Under the pieces are notes generated by a model. That model did not search any database and was not told the origin of the DNA. It worked only from the letters and a program-made list of their open reading frames with translations. This document shows positions 5,585 to 10,157 of a stretch of 10,157 bases of DNA, one piece after another. Numbering within the stretch: position 1 is the stretch's first letter; each line of letters opens with the position of its first letter. This DNA comes from an uncultured Clostridium sp. (GTDB lineage Bacteria; Bacillota; Clostridia; TANB77; CAG-508): the NCBI GenBank assembly GCA_900553865.1, contig USFC01000058.1, positions 1-10,157 on the forward strand. Direction: 5' to 3'. A program made the position numbers and the translations under genes.

Positions 5585-6392
5585 TTATCTTTTTACAAAT
5601 ATTTTTTCAAGAATTACTACTGCTTGATACATTAAATATGCCACAACTGCAAGTATTATAACGCTTGTCATTACTAAGTCTAATTGGAATACTTGCCCTC
5701 CATATACTATTAAATATCCAAGTCCTGCTTTTGATACTAAAAATTCTCCTGTTATTACACCTACTAATGATAATCCTATGTTTACTTTTAATGAGTTGAA
5801 AAACGTATGTTTATTTGCAGGTATTATTATTCTTGTTAGTATTTGAAATTTATTGGCATGAAATGTTTGAGCCATTTTTATTAATTCTTTGTCTGTGTTT
5901 AAAAAACCATTTAATATTTCTAAAATTGTTACTATTAAAGATATTGCAAGCGCCATTACTATTATTGCTGGCATTCCCGCTCCTACCCATATAATAATTA
6001 CTGGCCCGAAGAGCTACTTTTGGCAAACTATTTAATACTACTAAAAATGGTTCTGAAACTTTAGATAAGAATTTAGACCACCATAAAAGTATTGCTATAA
6101 TTGCACCTAAAAATGTTCCTAGTAAGAATCCTATTAATGTTTCCAAACAAGTTACTTTTAAATGTTCTAGCAAATTATTTTGTGATAGATTTAGAAAAGT
6201 TTTCAGTATTCTACTAGGCTGGCTCATAATAAAACTATCTATAATTCCTTTATTTGCTAGAACTTCCCACAATACTATTAACCCAATAACTATACTAAAT
6301 TGAACTATTTTTATAACCAATTTTTCTGTTTTGTTTCTTTTTAAGTACTTCTTCCTGTCATTTGATATTGCTTTTTCTTTATTCATGTACAT
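5585..6392 (-). pseudogene. ABC transporter permease, SsuC/TauC-like, frameshifted
   Basis: Inner-membrane permease of the importer, read in two frames. The first part (6392 to 6009, 128 residues) carries two clear membrane segments (about 26-46 and 82-105) and ends at LPKVAL. The second part (6007 to 5585, 140 residues) continues GPVIIIWVGAGMPAIIV, then the cytoplasmic EAA-type loop (MAQTFHANKFQILTRIIIPA) that docks on the ATPase, and further membrane helices. Dropping one base, G6008 on the plus strand, joins the frames into 268 residues, the normal length for this family, with the expected LPKxALGPxxxxWxG sequence across the junction. As written, the first frame would read on in a shadow frame to a stop at 5850. 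The start overlaps the ATPase gene by 14 bp; ATG 6384-6386 (Met3) fits AAAGGA spacing better than ATG 6390-6392. It could be a real mutation or a sequencing/assembly error. Confidence 0.85.
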
Positions 6393-7122
6393 TCAGTCCT
6401 TTCCATATAGTGTCAAAGTATTTACTAAACTTTGGACTTTCCCTACAATTCAATGGTGTTCTATTTTCCATTTCAAAGTCTATTGTATGAATTTCTTTAA
6501 CAACAGCAGGTCTATTAGATAATACAATTACTCTGTCTGACATACTTATTGCTTCTGAAATATCATGTGTTACAATTAATGCTGTTATATGCTCATTTTT
6601 CAAAATTTCATAAATATCTTTTGTAACCATTATTCTTGTTTGATAATCTAAAGCTGAAAATGCCTCGTCTAACAGCAATATTTTTGGTTTTATTGCTAAA
6701 GTTCTAATTAAAGCTGCCCTTTGCCTCATTCCTCCAGATAATTGATTTGGATATTTGTCTTTAAATTCATATAAATTGTATTTCTTAAGTAAGTTTTCCA
6801 CATATTTTACATTCTCTGTGGTTTTTATATTTTTAATTTCTAATCCAAATAACACATTTTTATAAATTGTAAGCCATTCAAGCAAACTATCTTTTTGAAG
6901 CATATAGCCTATCTGTCCGTCTATTTCAATATTTCCTGAGGTCTTTTCTTCTAGCCCTGCAATAATAGAAAGCACAGTAGACTTGCCACATCCACTTGGT
7001 CCAATTAAACTAACAAATTCTCCCTCTTCCACACTAAAACTAACATTTTTTACAGCTTCGACTTCGCCATTTTCTGCTTGATATATCTTTGATATATTTT
7101 TAACTTTTAATACTTCTTTCAT
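6379..7122 (-). CDS. ABC transporter ATP-binding protein, SsuB/TauB/NrtD-like
   Basis: ATPase that powers the importer, 247 residues, cytoplasmic. Walker A GPSGCGKST is at 41-49, the Q-loop at Gln76 followed by LLEWLTIYKNV (a variant of the family's LLPWLTVxxNV), the signature LSGGMRQR at 128-135, Walker B ILLLDE at 148-153, the D-loop SALD at 156-159 and the H-loop His186. All catalytic elements are present. The start ATG (7120-7122) has AGGTG a few bases upstream. Its last 14 bp overlap the permease start, indicating translational coupling. It is first in the importer operon, 61 bp after the muramidase stop; no terminator hairpin is visible in that gap, so read-through from the muramidase gene is possible. 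A TATAAT and a direct repeat upstream suggest its own promoter. Confidence 0.93.
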   Translation of the reverse strand: MKEVLKVKNISKIYQAENGEVEAVKNVSFSVEEGEFVSLIGPSGCGKSTVLSIIAGLEEKTSGNIEIDGQIGYMLQKDSLLEWLTIYKNVLFGLEIKNIKTTENVKYVENLLKKYNLYEFKDKYPNQLSGGMRQRAALIRTLAIKPKILLLDEAFSALDYQTRIMVTKDIYEILKNEHITALIVTHDISEAISMSDRVIVLSNRPAVVKEIHTIDFEMENRTPLNCRESPKFSKYFDTIWKGLNVHE

Positions 7123-7146
7123 ATTGCACCTACTTTCATGTTATAT

Positions 7147-7174
7147 ATTATATTTTATGTCGTTATATGTCGTT
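7147..7174 (-). promoter_or_regulatory. Possible promoter and direct-repeat operator of the ABC importer operon
   Basis: A perfect -10 TATAAT on the minus strand (7147-7152) lies 24 bp upstream of the ATPase start codon. There is no good -35. In its place are two exact copies of TATGTCGTT as read on the plus strand (7156-7164 and 7166-7174), offset by 10 bp, about one helical turn, so a protein could bind both on the same face. They cover the spacer and -35 region. An activator or repressor site is plausible; the regulator is unknown. Confidence 0.4.
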
Positions 7175-7183
7175 TGGTGCTTG

Positions 7184-8416
7184 CTATATTCTAATTGTAC
7201 TGCCAGCATATATTAAATTTGGATTTTGAATTCTATTTAGTCTTACTATTGTTGCAATTGGTACTCCATATCTTCTTGAAATTGACCATAGTGTATCTCC
7301 CCATTGTATTTTATATAGTGTATGATTTAGGTCATATCTCTTAGTAGGAATTATTAGTCTTTGCCCAACATATATTAAATTTATATTTCTAATATTGTTT
7401 TCCACTGCTATTGCTCTTGCTGTTGTTCCAAATTCTGCTGCTATTTTATTTAAAGTATCTCCTCTTTGAACAACATAAATTGTCTGACCTGAAGTTGAAT
7501 TTCCATCTGTATCTATTGGACTCTCTCCACTTGGCACTATTAGCGTTGAACCTGCATAAATTAAATTTGGATTTGCTATATTATTTAATTCTACAAGTAT
7601 TTGTACAGTTGTGTTGTATTCCAATGCAATTCCACTTAATGTTTGACCTCTTTGTATTATTATAGTTGTTGTTCCTCCTGCTGATGGCTTATTTGTATTG
7701 TCTGGTAGTGGAACTTCTGAATTTTCATTTAAAAGTATTCCATCTGTAAATCTATCTCTATCTACATATCCATTTATTCCAGATATTTCTCCTGCATCTG
7801 TATATTGCCATCCTACCCAACTATCCCAATTTCCATTTGGTGTAGGTTCTTCTACCTCATATTGTGCTACCCATAACGGATATTTTGTAAGACCTCCTCC
7901 AAATATATTTGAAGCATTGCTTGTATCACTGTAAATAACCATCTCTTTACCACTTAAACTTTCTACGGTTTGCATAAATGTTAACCCTATTTCGTTAATT
8001 TCTTCTGTACTTAAGCTACCAAAACTTTCAAAATCCATAGCTAGTCTGCAATCTGGTATCATACCAGAAATAGTTGAAACAAAAAAGTTGGCTTGTGCTA
8101 CTGCCTCTGAGTTACTCCTTGCAGTTAAATAATGATAAAATCCTACTTTTAACCCATTTGCTTTTGCATTTGTATAATTTTGATTAAAATATGGATCAAC
8201 AAAATTTGTTCCTTCACTTGCTTTCATATATACAATTTTAATTCCACTACTTGCTACCTCACTATAATCTATATTTCCTTGCCATCCACTTACATCAATT
8301 CCATCATATATATTAGAACTTGATGGTCCAAACGCATAAACCGGTGCTATCAATATGTACATTGGCATTGTAACTACTACAAGAAAACTGATAATCATTT
8401 TCTTAATATTTTTCAT
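7184..8416 (-). CDS. Secreted GH25 N-acetylmuramidase with three LysM repeats
   Basis: Peptidoglycan hydrolase, 410 residues, cleaving the MurNAc-GlcNAc bond. A signal peptide spans residues 1-28 (basic start, hydrophobic core, probable cleavage after APVYA). The GH25 lysozyme domain follows (about 36-235), beginning YDGIDVSGWQG and containing FYHYLTAR and the catalytic DxE pair Asp128/Glu130 in LAMDFES; Asp41 also fits the family's conserved first acid. A Pro/Gly/Thr/Ser linker leads to three peptidoglycan-binding LysM repeats at about 249-297, 311-359 and 365-410, each with G[QD]TL near the start and NLIYxG near the end. The last repeat stops at the very end of its fold, with no extra domain. 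The start ATG (8414-8416) follows GAGGGGAG. The stop is TAG. It could serve growth, autolysis, spore germination or mother-cell lysis; there are no holin or phage genes nearby, so a prophage endolysin is unlikely. It is divergent from the flippase gene. Confidence 0.93.
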   Translation of the reverse strand: MKNIKKMIISFLVVVTMPMYILIAPVYAFGPSSSNIYDGIDVSGWQGNIDYSEVASSGIKIVYMKASEGTNFVDPYFNQNYTNAKANGLKVGFYHYLTARSNSEAVAQANFFVSTISGMIPDCRLAMDFESFGSLSTEEINEIGLTFMQTVESLSGKEMVIYSDTSNASNIFGGGLTKYPLWVAQYEVEEPTPNGNWDSWVGWQYTDAGEISGINGYVDRDRFTDGILLNENSEVPLPDNTNKPSAGGTTTIIIQRGQTLSGIALEYNTTVQILVELNNIANPNLIYAGSTLIVPSGESPIDTDGNSTSGQTIYVVQRGDTLNKIAAEFGTTARAIAVENNIRNINLIYVGQRLIIPTKRYDLNHTLYKIQWGDTLWSISRRYGVPIATIVRLNRIQNPNLIYAGSTIRI

Positions 8417-8481
8417 ACTCTCCCCTCTTTTTTATAATTTATATATTTTATAAAAATAAAGTGATTTTGGTGATTGCTTCC

Positions 8482-8527
8482 CAATTAGGGACAGTCCCCA
8501 ATTGAGAAAATGTCACAATTTGTGACA
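8482..8527. repeat. REP-like double palindrome upstream of the flippase gene
   Basis: Two adjacent palindromes. CAATTAGGGAC (8482-8492) and GTCCCCAATTG (8494-8504) form 11-bp arms with one mismatch around a single base. TGTCACAA (8511-8518) and TTGTGACA (8520-8527) form perfect 8-bp arms around one T. The minus-strand CAATTGGGGAC of the first is identical over 11 bases to the core of the terminal repeats at 5290-5578. It lies in the divergent gap between the muramidase and the flippase. It may be a repeat remnant, though the second palindrome could also be an operator. The rest of the gap (8417-8481) is AT-rich with several TATA-like strings but no convincing promoter pair. Confidence 0.6.
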
Positions 8528-8584
8528 GAGTTAAAAGATGGGCATTTTTTTATTTTTTGTTCATACAATTGGTTAGGTGGTTTT

Positions 8585-10078
8585 TTGAGAAAAGTTAAAT
8601 TATTTTTATTTAATGGTATTTTACTTACTGTTACTTCTTTAGTTTTAAGAAGTATTGGCATGTTTTTTGGCATATATATTTCTAATAAAATAGGAAGTGA
8701 GGCAGTTGGCGTTTATTCTTTAATGATGTCTGTTTATATGCTTTTTGTTACTTTTGCAAGTTCCGGTATTCACCTTGCTACTTCTAGAATTGTTTCAGAG
8801 CAACTTGCTTTTGGTAATGATAAGCATATAAAAAATGCTGTTAAAAAATGTGTAATATATAGTTTTATTACTGGTTTTGCTTCTTTTTTACTTTTATTTT
8901 TCCTTGCCTCTGTAATTTCTAATTATTGGTTACATGGAAAAGTTAGTGCAATTTGCCTTCAAATTATGGGAATAAGTCTTCCCTTTTTAGCAATGAGTTC
9001 TAGCATTAATGGATATTTTTCTGCTATTCGTAATATTAAAAAAACTGCTTTTTGCCAAGTTTTTGAACAAGTCTTAAAAATAGGTTTAATTGTATTTTTT
9101 ATGAATATTTTTACTGTTTCTACTATTGAAACAGCATGTATTTGCCTTGTTCTCGGTAGTTGTATTTCAGAGGCATTATCTTTCTTTGCTCTTTTTATTT
9201 TTTATAAGAAAGATTTTAGAAATAGTAATTCTATGTCATTAAGAAACAATTCATTTACTAAACAAATTTTAAAGATAACTCTTCCTATTGCTTTTACTTC
9301 ATATATTAGATCTGGACTTTCTACTTTAAAACAAATTTTGATACCTACACAATTAGAAAAATCTGGTATTTCTTGTGAAAATGCACTTTCTAAATACGGC
9401 ATTGTAAATGGGATGGCTATGCCTCTTATAATGTTTCCTTGTACTTTTATTTCTTCTTTTAGTATGCTTCTTATACCTGAATTTTCTTATTTGAATGCTA
9501 AAAGAAATTATGAAAAAATTAACTTTGCTATTTGTAAAATTTTAAAATTTTGCTTTATTTTTTCTTTTTTAATTATGGGAATTTTTTGGTGTTTTTCAGA
9601 TGAACTTTCTTTTTATATTTATAACGAGGAAAGTGCTTGTATTTTTATAAAAGTTTTATCTCCTTTAATTGTTCTTATGTATGTAGATAATATTGTTGAT
9701 GGAATTTTAAAAGGACTTGATAAACAAGTTTCTGTTATGGGAATTAATATTTTAGACTTATTAACTAGTGTTACTTTAATTTATTTCTTACTTCCTATAC
9801 AAGGAATTAAAGGATATATTATTGTTTTATTTGTAAGTGAAATTTTAAATGGTCTTGTTAGTTTAGGATTATTAATAAAAGAAACTAAAGTTAAAATTGA
9901 TTTTGTTAATTGGATTTTTAAACCTGGATTAGCTATTATTTTATTAAATCTTATTGTTAGAAATTTTTACTGCAATTCTATTTTTGAATTAATCACACAA
10001 ATTTTATTATTTGTTGTTTTTTATTTTATAATTGTTGCTTTATTCAAAGGTCTTGTTAAATCTGATTTAAAATTTTAA
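8585..10078 (+). CDS. SpoVB/MurJ-like polysaccharide (lipid-linked precursor) flippase
   Basis: Integral membrane protein of the MOP/MATE superfamily, polysaccharide biosynthesis branch, with many hydrophobic segments spread over its whole length (probably 12-14 helices). The opening RKVKLFLFNGILLTVTSLVL and the later GIYISNKIGSEAVGVYSL, then ATSRIVSEQLAFG, resemble stage V sporulation protein B and relatives, which move lipid-linked cell-wall or cortex precursors across the membrane. I chose TTG 8585 (497 residues) because AGGTGG at 8575-8580 precedes it and the family starts just here. The in-frame ATG at 8510 would add 25 residues without a ribosome site, and its first codons lie inside the palindrome at 8511-8527. 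No partner genes follow within the window. Whether it is the sporulation-specific SpoVB or a vegetative paralogue cannot be told. Two basic/acidic cytoplasmic loops and no frameshift are visible. Confidence 0.85.
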   Translation: MRKVKLFLFNGILLTVTSLVLRSIGMFFGIYISNKIGSEAVGVYSLMMSVYMLFVTFASSGIHLATSRIVSEQLAFGNDKHIKNAVKKCVIYSFITGFASFLLLFFLASVISNYWLHGKVSAICLQIMGISLPFLAMSSSINGYFSAIRNIKKTAFCQVFEQVLKIGLIVFFMNIFTVSTIETACICLVLGSCISEALSFFALFIFYKKDFRNSNSMSLRNNSFTKQILKITLPIAFTSYIRSGLSTLKQILIPTQLEKSGISCENALSKYGIVNGMAMPLIMFPCTFISSFSMLLIPEFSYLNAKRNYEKINFAICKILKFCFIFSFLIMGIFWCFSDELSFYIYNEESACIFIKVLSPLIVLMYVDNIVDGILKGLDKQVSVMGINILDLLTSVTLIYFLLPIQGIKGYIIVLFVSEILNGLVSLGLLIKETKVKIDFVNWIFKPGLAIILLNLIVRNFYCNSIFELITQILLFVVFYFIIVALFKGLVKSDLKF

Positions 10079-10132
10079 ACTGTTTTTACTAGATTATTAA
10101 TTAATTTATTGTAAATAATATTTCTAAGAAGG

Positions 10133-10157
10133 CAAAAAAGCTATTTGTTAGCTAAAA
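10133..10157. terminator. Possible terminator hairpin at the right edge
   Basis: AGCTA (10139-10143) and TAGCT (10149-10153) pair around TTTGT, with flanking A-runs. On the minus strand the stem is followed by TTTTTT (10133-10138), fitting the end of a convergent gene outside the window. On the plus strand it lies 60 bp after the flippase stop, and any T-tract would lie past the edge. The 54 bp from the flippase stop to this hairpin show nothing else. Confidence 0.4.

Noticed and set aside
6005..6011. Programmed ribosomal frameshift in the permease
   Set aside because: No slippery heptamer, internal Shine-Dalgarno or downstream structure is evident, and this family is not known for recoding; mutation or sequence error is simpler.
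7411..7934. Plus-strand ORFs opposite the muramidase
   Set aside because: Shadows of the LysM and GH25 coding sequence; no ribosome site and no family resemblance.
7184..8416. Prophage endolysin
   Set aside because: It has a cleavable signal peptide and no neighbouring holin, structural or integrase genes; a chromosomal cell-wall hydrolase is more likely.

Overview
The window is AT-rich DNA from a low-GC Gram-positive anaerobe, most likely a member of the Clostridia. The evidence is a class III (oxygen-sensitive) ribonucleotide reductase with its radical-SAM activase, an S21 gene of Firmicutes type, purine-rich Shine-Dalgarno sites, strong A/T codon bias with mainly TAA stops, and a SpoVB/MurJ-type flippase of the kind found in spore formers. 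I cannot name the genus. Nothing in the window looks like a phage, CRISPR array or tRNA/rRNA region.

Left part (1-3482), minus strand: nrdD then nrdG, separated by a long intercistronic hairpin and closed by a bidirectional terminator, followed by rpsU with its own near-consensus sigma-A promoter and a terminator hairpin at the window edge. Divergent from nrdD, on the plus strand, is a Crp/Fnr-family regulator with a Cys-x3-Cys-x2-His cluster. The shared intergenic region carries a perfect TGTTG-N6-CAACA palindrome centred about 40 bp upstream of the likely nrdD start site, where a class II Crp/Fnr activator would sit. A second GTTGC-containing palindrome overlaps the -35 of the regulator's own promoter. 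I infer that the regulator controls nrdDG and itself.

Middle part (4102-7183), minus strand: an ABC importer of the SsuABC/TauABC/NrtABC (NMT1-like) type, in the order ATPase, permease, substrate-binding protein. The permease is split by an apparent single-base insertion at 6008. A 289-bp almost wholly palindromic element with 41-bp perfect terminal inverted repeats separates permease from binding protein; it is MITE/BIME-like. The binding-protein gene converges on the Crp/Fnr gene, and the two stop codons lie in opposite arms of one large inverted-repeat terminator.

Right part (7184-10157): a secreted GH25 muramidase with three C-terminal LysM repeats on the minus strand, divergent from a SpoVB/MurJ-like polysaccharide flippase on the plus strand whose start is probably a TTG at 8585. 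Between them lies a short REP-like palindrome that shares a TTGGGGAC core with the element at 5290-5578 and with the terminator at 4102-4194, so three members of one dispersed repeat family occur within about 4.5 kb.

The genes are mostly ordinary housekeeping, transport and cell-wall genes. The least explained content is the palindromic repeat family and the regulatory architecture between nrdD and the Crp/Fnr gene.
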